Assembly (NCBI GenBank): GCA_051275005.1
Contig: JBNMOP010000121.1
Span: 1-8,204 of the forward strand
Reading direction: 5' to 3'
From: Eutrophobius sp051275005
GTDB taxonomy: Bacteria > Pseudomonadota > Gammaproteobacteria > Eutrophobiales > Eutrophobiaceae
Length of the DNA: 8,204 nt
Shown here: in pieces, positions 1 through 6,520 of the stretch
How positions within the stretch are numbered: position 1 is the first letter of the stretch
Layout of the letters: each line of letters opens with the position of its first letter
The notes under the pieces: generated by a model
Database searches by the model: none
What the model saw: the letters and a program-made list of their open reading frames with translations, nothing else
What the model was told of the DNA's origin: nothing
Program-made: the position numbers and the translations under genes

Positions 1-194
1 GATAGTTAAAAATGAATAAAAATTAAATTGACTGGACATAGAATATTAGATAGCTATTGAAATTATAGTAGAGATTATTTATGTTAATTTTTATTGTCTA
101 TACAGTTGGGAGGATTCTAGCGAATTCATTGTGCTTGTACAGGTTCAAATATCATTGATTGTTATATTTAAGTAATATTTTTACAAATTTTGAT

Positions 195-207
195 ATAGTT
201 ATACTAT
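195..207. promoter_or_regulatory. Inverted repeat upstream of the peroxiredoxin promoter, possible operator
   Basis: The 13-bp element ATAGTTATACTAT has perfect 5-bp arms (ATAGT and ACTAT) around a 3-nt centre. Its centre (201) lies about 66 bp before the start of transcription inferred from the downstream -10 box, a distance typical of LysR-type activator sites. The ATAG/CTAT ends recall OxyR half-sites, but OxyR elements have 7 nt between ATAG and CTAT and this has 5. Assignment to any regulator is inference, and AT-rich DNA makes chance palindromes common. Confidence 0.25.
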
Positions 208-233
208 TAGAAAAATACCCAACAATACATTAC

Positions 234-260
234 TTGTCAGTTTTTTAAGGATTTTATAAT
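234..260 (+). promoter_or_regulatory. Candidate sigma-70 promoter of the peroxiredoxin gene
   Basis: A -35-like TTGTCA (234-239, five of six consensus bases) is followed after 15 nt by a perfect -10 box TATAAT (255-260). The spacer is two bases shorter than optimal, which often goes with activator dependence. Transcription would start near 267, leaving a leader of about 20 nt that contains the ribosome binding site at 273-278. The region from 1 to 233 shows no gene and is very AT-rich. Confidence 0.6.
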
Positions 261-285
261 AAAAATATAATTAAGGAGATATTTT

Positions 286-945
286 ATGTCACTACGAATT
301 GGCGATGAGGCACCTGATTTTACTGCTGAGACAACTGAAGGAACTCTCACGTTTCACGATTGGATAGGAGATAGTTGGGCAGTCCTGTTTTCGCATCCTA
401 AAGACTTTACCCCGGTATGTACGACTGAATTAGGCTATATGGCAGGTCTTAAATCGGAGTTTGAAAAACGAAATACCAAGGTCATTGGCTTGAGTATTGA
501 CTCCGTAGAGGATCATCAAAATTGGAAAAAAGACATTGAGGAAACACAGGGCAGTGCGGTGAGTTATCCGATGATCGCTGATACCGATATGGCAGTCGCT
601 AAGCTATTTGACATGATACACCCTAATGCCAGTGGTCCAGCTAAGGAACGAACTGCAGCTGATAATCAAACTATTCGTTCGGTATTTGTTGTTGGCCCGG
701 ATAAAAAAATCAAGTTAATGTTGACCTATCCTATGACCACAGGCAGAAATTTTGATGAAGTTCTACGTGTATTGGATTCAATGCAACTTACAGCAGAACA
801 TAAAGTTGCAACACCGGTAAATTGGAAAAATGGTGATAAGGTAATTATTGTTCCATCTGTCTCTAATGACGAGGCGAAAGAAAAGTATCCACAGGGATGG
901 GATACGAAGAAGCCTTATCTTAGATTGGTTGATCAGCCGAAATAA
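286..945 (+). CDS. 1-Cys peroxiredoxin, Prx6 family
   Basis: This 219-residue cytosolic thiol peroxidase should reduce hydrogen peroxide and organic hydroperoxides. The Prx active-site motif PxxxTxxC is present as P38, T42 and the peroxidatic C45, and R131 in TIRSVFVV is the usual active-site arginine. C45 is the only cysteine in the protein, so there is no resolving cysteine and an external thiol must recycle it. The long C-terminal extension with TPVNWKNGDKVIIVPSVS (about 176-193) is characteristic of Prx6 and absent from AhpC-type enzymes, and the length matches Prx6. The start is supported by AAGGAG at 273-278, seven bases before the ATG. It is a single-gene unit with its own promoter and terminator, convergent with the rest of the window. 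The family call is firm; the physiological reductant and preferred peroxide cannot be read from the sequence. Confidence 0.96.
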   Translation: MSLRIGDEAPDFTAETTEGTLTFHDWIGDSWAVLFSHPKDFTPVCTTELGYMAGLKSEFEKRNTKVIGLSIDSVEDHQNWKKDIEETQGSAVSYPMIADTDMAVAKLFDMIHPNASGPAKERTAADNQTIRSVFVVGPDKKIKLMLTYPMTTGRNFDEVLRVLDSMQLTAEHKVATPVNWKNGDKVIIVPSVSNDEAKEKYPQGWDTKKPYLRLVDQPK

Positions 946-952
946 AAATTTT

Positions 953-980
953 GACAGGATTAACAAGATTTACAAGATGT
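953..980 (+). repeat. Three degenerate 9-nt tandem repeats after the peroxiredoxin stop
   Basis: Three consecutive units, ACAGGATTA (954-962), ACAAGATTT (963-971) and ACAAGATGT (972-980), fit ACARGATNN. They start 8 nt after the stop codon and precede the terminator hairpin. The spacer between leuD and leuA carries two perfect units of the same family in the same orientation relative to its upstream gene. Short GGATTAACA-like strings are, from memory, dispersed in many bacterial genomes, so this may be a local instance of a known but poorly explained repeat. Confidence 0.6.
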
Positions 981-1001
981 AATGATTTGTTTAGCAGATT
1001 T

Positions 1002-1030
1002 AAAAACCGCCCAAGTGGGCGGTTTTTTTT
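1002..1030 (+). terminator. Intrinsic terminator of the peroxiredoxin gene
   Basis: A GC-only stem, CCGCCC (1007-1012) pairing with GGGCGG (1017-1022), closes a 4-nt loop AAGT. The flanking A5 and T8 tracts can extend the pairing, and the T8 run (1023-1030) forms the release tract. It lies 56 nt past the stop codon. The upstream A5 gives a short U-tract on the other strand, so weak bidirectional activity is possible. Confidence 0.93.
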
Positions 1031-1144
1031 GATTAGATTACGCTTGCATAGACTTACGCCCTGGAGTTTCAGAACTTCCGCCATCTATGGTTGTATTGCG
1101 TGGAAAAAGCTAGATTAGCTTATGTCTTTGTGCTCAAAAAAAAT

Positions 1145-1180
1145 AAAAAAAAACCGTCATGTCCGTAAGAGCATGACGGT
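1145..1180 (-). terminator. Intrinsic terminator of the leftward methyltransferase unit
   Basis: Read leftward, a 9-bp stem (ACCGTCATG at 1172-1180 pairing with CATGACGGT at 1153-1161, both given on the minus strand) closes a 10-nt loop and is followed by eight further U residues, then another U-rich stretch beyond one A. It starts 19 nt after the methyltransferase stop codon. It stands face to face with the peroxiredoxin terminator, insulating the convergent units; about 114 bp between the two hairpins holds no recognisable feature. Confidence 0.93.
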
Positions 1181-1199
1181 GTTATGAGTAAAAATAATT

Positions 1200-1958
1200 T
1201 TAAGGTTTTAAAAATTTCATAGTGAAGCGATCACTATCACGGCCAATGGATTCATCGGTTGAATCAAGTGTTAATGAATCATTTGGGCGATAATGCAGAT
1301 CAGAGTGGTCTACAAATACAAAGCCCAACTCTTGTAGTTCTTTAATCAAACTAACAGGGTCAACCCGGCGCCATCTTTGTTCAATATACGGTTCCATATG
1401 ACGTCGTGTGTGATCAATAATTCCGTAGATGCCACCGGATTTTAGTGCCTTGAAGACCTCAATGTTTAGCAATTTTCTACTTTCCGGTGCCATGTTATGC
1501 ATGTTTCGAAAGGTAAGCACCATATCCACATTCCGTTCTTTAAACTCCACACTATTGACGACGTTATAGCCTCGTTGTGCACCTCGTGACATGTCAAAAT
1601 TGTCATCCATTATCTCGACCTTATTCAAACCCCATTTTGGCAATTCTTCAGCGACATTGTTTGCACCAGCTCCCAGATATAATTTTCCATTATCAGCCAG
1701 TACCTGGCCAAGGATCTTGGTGTAGTAGCCGCGGCCAGGGATTAATTCGATGACGCGCATATTATTCTTCAAACCGAAGAAGGCGAGGGTGGCTGCAGGT
1801 AAGCGATAGGTATCAGCATGGCGGTCATTATCCGTGCGATAGGATGCTGCCAATGCCTGAGTGAGCTGGTCTTCAATCGAGTTTGATTGTGCAGTTAAAG
1901 CAACTGAAATAAAGCTGCTAAGAATAAAAATGCTAAATTTAATAATAGTTTTTGTCAT
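1200..1958 (-). CDS. Exported class I SAM-dependent methyltransferase-like protein (COG4798-like)
   Basis: The 252-residue product begins with a likely Sec signal peptide: positive N-terminus, hydrophobic core to about residue 22, and a probable cut in ALTA-Q near residue 23. The mature part has the class I methyltransferase fold signature: motif I VIELIPGRGYYT (69-80), where family members usually have GGGYYT, then TFRNMHNM (149-156), a GGIYGIIDH strand (175-183), and a C-terminal RFTMKFLKP (244-252). From memory this pattern matches the predicted methyltransferases grouped as COG4798, which often carry signal peptides. No substrate can be named, and SAM is not expected in the periplasm, so catalysis is uncertain. 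AAGGA lies 6 nt before the ATG. It follows the amidohydrolase lipoprotein by 41 bp with no visible promoter between, suggesting cotranscription. Fold assignment is confident; function is not. Confidence 0.85.
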   Translation of the reverse strand: MTKTIIKFSIFILSSFISVALTAQSNSIEDQLTQALAASYRTDNDRHADTYRLPAATLAFFGLKNNMRVIELIPGRGYYTKILGQVLADNGKLYLGAGANNVAEELPKWGLNKVEIMDDNFDMSRGAQRGYNVVNSVEFKERNVDMVLTFRNMHNMAPESRKLLNIEVFKALKSGGIYGIIDHTRRHMEPYIEQRWRRVDPVSLIKELQELGFVFVDHSDLHYRPNDSLTLDSTDESIGRDSDRFTMKFLKP

Positions 1959-1999
1959 GTTGCTTCCTTTATTACCTGGATGTTCTAAATTTTTCTGTA

Positions 2000-3505
2000 T
2001 TAATTACAGGTCATTGAAATGGGGGGTATTATCACCGAGCAGTCCTCAGGTGATTTCGCAACTTTTCCAAGGCGAACCACATATTGAATATCTCGTGTGT
2101 TATTGATGTTATCAACAGGGTTAGAACCTAGAATTAAAATATCGGCATCTTTGCCTTCTTCAATTGTGCCTATTATCTCATCCTTAAAGGTCATTTCTGC
2201 CGGCCAACGGGTCGCGCCAAGCAAGACCTTATAGGGCGCAATACCGGTATCGGCCAGCAGCTTCATTTCACGGTGCAGACTGATACCCACCAGCTTGTCA
2301 TCACCCGCATCCGTAGCAGCCAGGATTCTGCCTCCTGCTTCACTCAGCATCTTGAGAAATTCGCCAACCCTGGCGAGGCTTTTCGTCTGCGTCTCGAGTG
2401 TTTCTGCGTCGATACTTCCTGCTCGTGCCCACCATTTAGTCACACCTTGTTTGTATTGTTCCGGCATGTCGCCAAACAGTTCGCCGGGCTGCATAGCACG
2501 TTGATCTTCCTGTGCGCCACTGGCAATACTTTCAGCGAAAAAACCCCATCCACCAAACAAGGTGGGATTGAGATATACGGTATTGTCTACCATGGTCTTG
2601 ATCAAAGCAGGTGATTTCTCAAGATCAATAAGATAGTCACATCGCCGTGAACTCAATGGTTCCGCACATTCACCCGTTAGGGTGGAAGATGTCACAGGCC
2701 ACATGTGTTCGATGAATTTCATCCCGGTATTGATGGTTTCATAGGCATCCGAGGAATGCCCAACCACAGGCAGTCCCCTGGCGTTGGCTTCTTTCATAAC
2801 GTTTGCCCGCATGTCAGCCGGGACACTGGATTCCACCTTAATACCATCTACACCCAATTCAACCAGAGTGTCCATATAATTTGAGATTTCTTCACGGGTT
2901 TCCAGTTTTTCCCCTACAGGATGTTTGCCATCCAAATCTTGTATGCGGCGACCCGTAATATACAGAGATGGACCATCCGGATTTTCAGGATTGGAGTTCA
3001 TTAAGTCCTTGTAAGCCTTGATATAATCATTGGGCTCCTGACCGGTTGCATCACAGATTTCACCACAGGGACCGGTGTCCATCAGTGTGGTTAACCCATA
3101 ATGCAGGCTAGCCCGCTTCCAGATTGGGGCACCGGGTTGCCAGACGCGGAAGTGCACGTGTGCATCAATTAGCCCTGGCATAATATAATTTGATCCAGCA
3201 TTAATAGTTCTAGTTGCTTCTGGAAGTGATTCGCTGGAGTTTGCAGCGATAATTTTTTCAATCTTACCATCGCGTACTACCAGGCCCTTTATTGGGGTTG
3301 GCTCAGGGTCATCTGCAACCATATCCAGTAATACTCCACCACGTATGACCAAATCTGCTGGAGGAATTACAACGATAGGGGCTTTTGCAGCCTCTACCTG
3401 TGAGGATTGTGTTGATTGGGCTTGTTCATCAGAGGAACATGCCGCTAAAACGCTGAGTAATAAAAATGTTAAAAAGGTTGTTAATGGTCGATGTAAATAA
3501 TTCAT
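2000..3505 (-). CDS. Amidohydrolase-family lipoprotein, binuclear metal type
   Basis: The 501-residue precursor has a lipoprotein signal peptide with lipobox LAAC, lipidated cysteine C23. S24 at the +2 position favours sorting to the outer membrane over inner-membrane retention. After a short Ser/Gln linker comes a complete amidohydrolase (PF01979-like, imidazolonepropionase/prolidase-related) domain: the small beta-sandwich strands around 51-110, HVH metal ligands H116 and H118, K223 in GIKVE as the likely carbamylated lysine, H250, H267 and D399 in ATDAG. The closing GTIEEGKDADILILGSNP (447-464) is typical of the superfamily. All expected ligands are present, so hydrolase activity on a cyclic amide, ester or peptide bond is likely, but the substrate is unknown. 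Six cysteines besides C23 (147, 151, 280, 289, 489, 500) could form disulfides in the periplasm. AGGGGA lies 5 nt before the ATG. It is probably cotranscribed with the methyltransferase-like gene downstream. Confidence 0.9.
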   Translation of the reverse strand: MNYLHRPLTTFLTFLLLSVLAACSSDEQAQSTQSSQVEAAKAPIVVIPPADLVIRGGVLLDMVADDPEPTPIKGLVVRDGKIEKIIAANSSESLPEATRTINAGSNYIMPGLIDAHVHFRVWQPGAPIWKRASLHYGLTTLMDTGPCGEICDATGQEPNDYIKAYKDLMNSNPENPDGPSLYITGRRIQDLDGKHPVGEKLETREEISNYMDTLVELGVDGIKVESSVPADMRANVMKEANARGLPVVGHSSDAYETINTGMKFIEHMWPVTSSTLTGECAEPLSSRRCDYLIDLEKSPALIKTMVDNTVYLNPTLFGGWGFFAESIASGAQEDQRAMQPGELFGDMPEQYKQGVTKWWARAGSIDAETLETQTKSLARVGEFLKMLSEAGGRILAATDAGDDKLVGISLHREMKLLADTGIAPYKVLLGATRWPAEMTFKDEIIGTIEEGKDADILILGSNPVDNINNTRDIQYVVRLGKVAKSPEDCSVIIPPISMTCN

Positions 3506-3749
3506 GTTGTTCCCCTAGAGAGATGTTCGATAATTAGCTGATATGTCAATTTAATCGATGAAAATCACGTTATCACTGGCTAGAGAAGTCGTCAAGTCAG
3601 GCTAGGCCAAATACTTCAAATTTTCACAGTAGAAGATGTCAGTGACATTTTGTTGCCTGTTACAGTGGTGGATTTGGGGTGACACACCAGGTAGCTCTCT
3701 GATAAGAGTAATGCTCGAGCAATAAATTCTGAGTATAAAATCTTTAAAA
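3506..3749. other. Spacer between leuB and the amidohydrolase gene
   Basis: This 244-bp stretch contains no credible gene. It should hold the 3' end of the leu transcript and, if the amidohydrolase unit is independent, its promoter. On the minus strand TTGACA (3544-3549) and TTGACG (3590-3595) could serve as -35 boxes, but neither has a good -10 box at the right distance. Two palindromes stand out: ATGTCAGTGACAT (3636-3648) and TGCTCGAGCA (3712-3721). I see no GC-rich hairpin followed by a U-run after leuB, so readthrough from the leu operon cannot be excluded. Confidence 0.5.
3636..3648. repeat. Palindrome in the leuB-amidohydrolase spacer, possible operator
   Basis: ATGTCAGTGACAT has perfect 6-bp arms (ATGTCA and TGACAT) around a single G. 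It is noncoding, 131 bp before the amidohydrolase start and 102 bp after the leuB stop. The short arms and lack of a loop fit a protein-binding site better than an RNA hairpin. No regulator is identified, and chance remains possible. Confidence 0.3.
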
Positions 3750-4850
3750 TTAACCGAACTTTAGAAGTTCTTCTACTACCCGATCACCAAACTCATCCGT
3801 TGTAATCATATTCACACCGCTACCTGCTTTAGATAAATCAGATGTCGAGTACCCTTGAATAAATACACTTTGCATAGCCATCCAGATATTGCGCGATTCA
3901 TCCATCATATTAAAGCTCAGTTCTAACATCATTGCCACAGAACCGATCATAGAATAAGGATTGGCAATATTTTTTCCACCGATATCAGGTGCGGATCCAT
4001 GTGATGGTTCGTAGTAGGCACTGTTATCACCAATGCAAGCAGAAGGCATCAGGCCCAGTGAACCAAGAATCCCGCCGCCCTGGTCACTAAGTATGTCACC
4101 AAACATATTCTCCATGACCATCACATCAAATTGGCAAGGGTTCAAACACAATAATGTCGCTGCGGCATCTACCAGAATATGAATGACTTCTACCTCGGGG
4201 TATTCTGTTGCTATTTCTGTGACCACTTCATTCCAGAGCACGCTGGATTTGAGGACATTATTTTTATGTATGTTATGCAAGATTTTTTTACGTTTCATAC
4301 ACTGCTTGAAGGCAACATGGCTGATCCGCGCTATTTGCTCTTCGTCATATTCCAATGTTTCCTTTACGTAGCGCAATCCACGGTCATTTACCCCCACTTC
4401 TTTTTCACCAAAGTACAATCCGCCTACTAGCTCACGGATCATTAAGATATCGATGCCATCACCGACGATTTCTGGTTTCAATGGAGAGAAATGTGCAAGC
4501 CCTTTTGGTAAATATACAGGCCTAAAGTTTGCGTAGGTATTTAACCATTTGCGCAACGGTAAAATCGCGCCGCGTTCGGCTCGCAGATCAACCGGAATTT
4601 TTTCTGTTTCGGCATAACTCAATCCCACTGGCCCTTTCAGGATAGCATCGGCCCTGGCGCAAATTGCCTTGGTGGATTCGGGGAATGGATGTCCTGCCTC
4701 AAAATAGGCACTTGCGCCAAATGGGGCTTCTTCCAGTTCAAAATTCACATCGTTTCTCTGGTCAATAACCTTTAAAACCTTTATGGCTTCGCGCATTATT
4801 TCAGGGCCAATTCCATCACCTGGCAATACAGCAATCTTATAATTTTTCAT
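3750..4850 (-). CDS. leuB: 3-isopropylmalate dehydrogenase (divergent)
   Basis: The 366-residue cytosolic enzyme should oxidise and decarboxylate 3-isopropylmalate to 2-oxoisocaproate using NAD+, with Mg2+ or Mn2+. Family landmarks: PGDGIGPEI (10-18), the substrate loop LRKWLNTYANFRP (99-111) with R100 and R110, R139 in IRELVGG, catalytic Y168, K196, D228, metal-binding D252 and D256 in GDILSD, and the NAD loop HGSAPDIGG (284-292). Length is normal. Several positions differ from textbook LeuB: HKNNV (195-199) replaces DKANV, DQGGG (256-260) replaces DEAS-type sequence, and LKGPVGLSY (71-79) replaces LGAVGGPKW. HK at 195-196 recalls NAD-isocitrate and homoisocitrate dehydrogenases, but the Leu-type loop and the leu operon context favour LeuB. 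AGG lies 7 nt before the ATG. The gap to leuA is 69 bp. A weak 6-bp hairpin overlaps its last codons (3756-3770) but lacks a clean U-run. Confidence 0.87.
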   Translation of the reverse strand: MKNYKIAVLPGDGIGPEIMREAIKVLKVIDQRNDVNFELEEAPFGASAYFEAGHPFPESTKAICARADAILKGPVGLSYAETEKIPVDLRAERGAILPLRKWLNTYANFRPVYLPKGLAHFSPLKPEIVGDGIDILMIRELVGGLYFGEKEVGVNDRGLRYVKETLEYDEEQIARISHVAFKQCMKRKKILHNIHKNNVLKSSVLWNEVVTEIATEYPEVEVIHILVDAAATLLCLNPCQFDVMVMENMFGDILSDQGGGILGSLGLMPSACIGDNSAYYEPSHGSAPDIGGKNIANPYSMIGSVAMMLELSFNMMDESRNIWMAMQSVFIQGYSTSDLSKAGSGVNMITTDEFGDRVVEELLKFG

Positions 4851-4919
4851 ATTTTTACCTAATGGTTCCTAACAGTTTCTATCGAATTATTATTTTACGT
4901 CTCAAGTATATGTTTTGGG

Positions 4920-6470
4920 TCAGGCTGTCGTGCCGCCTTCTCTTTCCTGGAACTGAATATTTATCAGACGTAATGTTGCCTGAATTGCGGCAAACACCTG
5001 ATTGGCATGGACCCCACGGGTTTTCATATTTTTATTCGGACACTGCCAGATAATAATTGCTTCTGTCAGTGCGTTGGTCTCACCACCCTTGGGGATGCGT
5101 ACCTCAAAATCCACCAGTTTAGGCGTCTTGTAATCGTATTTTTTCAAGACCTTGTTAATGGCACTTATGAAGGCATCGAAACCACCATTGCCGGTGCCGG
5201 ATGATTTATGAAGTTTATCACCCACCTTAACTTGCAGACTGACGGTGGATTCAAGATCCAATCCGCTGGTGATGGAACAATTAACCAGGGTGACATGGTT
5301 GTAGTCTTTGCTCTCCAGTACATCGGCAATAATAAAGGGGAGATCATCTCGTGTGATAGTTTGTTTTGAATCGCCCAATTCCACAATTCTTTGCAAGACT
5401 TTTTTCAGATTTTCATCACTCAAGCTTAAGTCCAGTTCTTCCAGATTTTTAATCAGTGATGCCTTGCCACTTAATTTACCCAGGGCATAGCTACGTTTAC
5501 GATCAAAGCGTACGGGGCTTAATATGCTTTCATACAGCCCACCTTTTTGATCGCCATCGGCGTGGATGCCGGCGGTTTGTGTAAAGACATCCGTGCCAAC
5601 AATAGGCATATTAGCTGCGACCCGTTTACCGGAAAAATTCTCAACCATTTTGCTTATATCAAATATATGCTCCTCATTAATTGAGAGCTTCATCCCCATT
5701 TTATCTTTGAGGATCACGCCAACTTCTGCTACGGAGGCATTCCCCGCTCGTTCACCCAGACAATTCACCGTGCAATGCACGGCATTAACCCCGGCCTTTA
5801 CTGCGGCCATTACATTTGCCGTGGCAAGTCCATAGTCGTTATGCGGATGAAAATCGAAATTAGTGCCAGGATACTTGTTGACCATTTGGCTGATACTTGA
5901 ATAAACGTCGTCCGGTCCAAGCACCCCTAATGTGTCGGGCAGTAAATAACGAGACACCCCGCTATCTTTCATGCCGTTCATCAGGCCATAAACATATTCG
6001 GGATTATCCCTGTAGCCATTTGACCAATCTTCCAGATACATATTGACCTTAAGTCCCTTACTGAATGCGTACTCAACAGTTTTGAGGATATCAACTATGT
6101 GTTCATCCAATGTTTTTCTCAACTGCATGCGGCAATGTTTTTCACTGCCCTTGGTCAGGAGGTTGAGGGTTTTACCGCCTGTTTCGACTACCCAATCTAC
6201 ACTGCGGTTATTGTCCACAAAGCCCAGCACCTCTACTCGCTCAAGAAAACCATTCTCAGCCGCCCATTCATTAATAGTGGTGACGGCAAATTTTTCACCA
6301 GCAGAGACCTTCGCCGAGGCAATTTCTATTCGGTCTACATTGAGTTTGCCAAGCAGGGCTTTGGCGATATTGACCTTTTCATCAGGCGTAAAGGACACCC
6401 CCTGGGTTTGTTCGCCATCACGCAGGGTGGTATCCATTAACTCAATATGTCTAGGTGCAGTACTGTTCAT
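4920..6470 (-). CDS. leuA: 2-isopropylmalate synthase, Bacteroidetes-like form with regulatory domain
   Basis: The 516-residue enzyme should condense acetyl-CoA with 2-oxoisovalerate, the committed step of leucine synthesis. The N-terminal HMGL-like TIM barrel (about 8-280) shows DTTLRDGEQ (13-21) with R17 and D18, metal ligands H208 and H210 in HPHND, CLGERAGNA (238-246) and GIHADG (301-306). A linker leads to a C-terminal LeuA allosteric domain (about 390-505), including GTGNGGFDAF (425-434) and KTRGVHANQ (483-491), so leucine feedback is likely. The wording of these motifs, for example RIEIASAKVS near 47-56 and YALGKLSGKA near 328-337, is close to LeuA proteins I know from Bacteroidetes and unlike E. 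coli LeuA. A citramalate synthase role is less likely given the leuCD and leuB neighbours. The only upstream in-frame region is closed by a stop, so the start is fixed despite an unusually close Shine-Dalgarno site. Confidence 0.92.
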   Translation of the reverse strand: MNSTAPRHIELMDTTLRDGEQTQGVSFTPDEKVNIAKALLGKLNVDRIEIASAKVSAGEKFAVTTINEWAAENGFLERVEVLGFVDNNRSVDWVVETGGKTLNLLTKGSEKHCRMQLRKTLDEHIVDILKTVEYAFSKGLKVNMYLEDWSNGYRDNPEYVYGLMNGMKDSGVSRYLLPDTLGVLGPDDVYSSISQMVNKYPGTNFDFHPHNDYGLATANVMAAVKAGVNAVHCTVNCLGERAGNASVAEVGVILKDKMGMKLSINEEHIFDISKMVENFSGKRVAANMPIVGTDVFTQTAGIHADGDQKGGLYESILSPVRFDRKRSYALGKLSGKASLIKNLEELDLSLSDENLKKVLQRIVELGDSKQTITRDDLPFIIADVLESKDYNHVTLVNCSITSGLDLESTVSLQVKVGDKLHKSSGTGNGGFDAFISAINKVLKKYDYKTPKLVDFEVRIPKGGETNALTEAIIIWQCPNKNMKTRGVHANQVFAAIQATLRLINIQFQEREGGTTA

Positions 6471-6472
6471 AA

Positions 6473-6476
6473 CCTT
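6473..6476 (-). promoter_or_regulatory. Unusually close Shine-Dalgarno site of leuA
   Basis: AAGG ends only 2 nt before the leuA ATG, whereas 5-9 nt is usual. No earlier in-frame start exists because a TAA lies 21 nt upstream, and the next internal methionine (residue 12) would leave no sequence before the conserved DTTLRDGEQ motif. Translation may therefore be weak, or helped by ribosomes finishing leuD 50 bp upstream. Confidence 0.4.
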
Positions 6477-6502
6477 ACTTTTGTGGTCTTAATGCCCGAA
6501 AA

Positions 6503-6520
6503 GTATCTTGTGTATCTTGT
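6503..6520 (-). repeat. Two perfect 9-nt tandem repeats in the leuD-leuA spacer
   Basis: Read in the direction of the leu operon, two identical ACAAGATAC units begin immediately after the leuD TAA. They fit the same ACARGATNN family as the three units after the peroxiredoxin stop at 954-980, with the same position and orientation relative to the upstream gene. They add no coding capacity and form no obvious hairpin. Confidence 0.6.

Noticed and set aside
50..57. Palindrome ATAGCTAT as a regulatory site
   Set aside because: An 8-bp palindrome in very AT-rich DNA is easily produced by chance and it is more than 200 bp from the only gene start; it does not fit OxyR spacing with nearby ATAG strings.
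778..966. Leftward open frame overlapping the 3' end of the peroxiredoxin gene
   Set aside because: It lies antisense to a well-supported gene, has no family resemblance or ribosome binding site, and its composition follows the opposite strand.
3544..3595. Minus-strand sigma-70 promoter for the amidohydrolase gene using TTGACA or TTGACG
   Set aside because: At 16-18 nt from either -35 candidate there is no sequence resembling TATAAT; the best (TAACGT) matches only about half of the consensus.
3756..3770. Hairpin GAACTT/AAGTTC at the 3' end of leuB as a terminator
   Set aside because: The stem is only 6 bp and AT-rich, overlaps the last codons, and the following sequence is a mixed A/T stretch without a continuous U-run. 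It is too weak to call.
6043..6492. 149-codon rightward open frame inside leuA
   Set aside because: It is a shadow on the opposite strand of conserved leuA coding sequence, with no recognisable domain. The same applies to the shorter rightward frames within leuA, leuB, leuC and the amidohydrolase gene.
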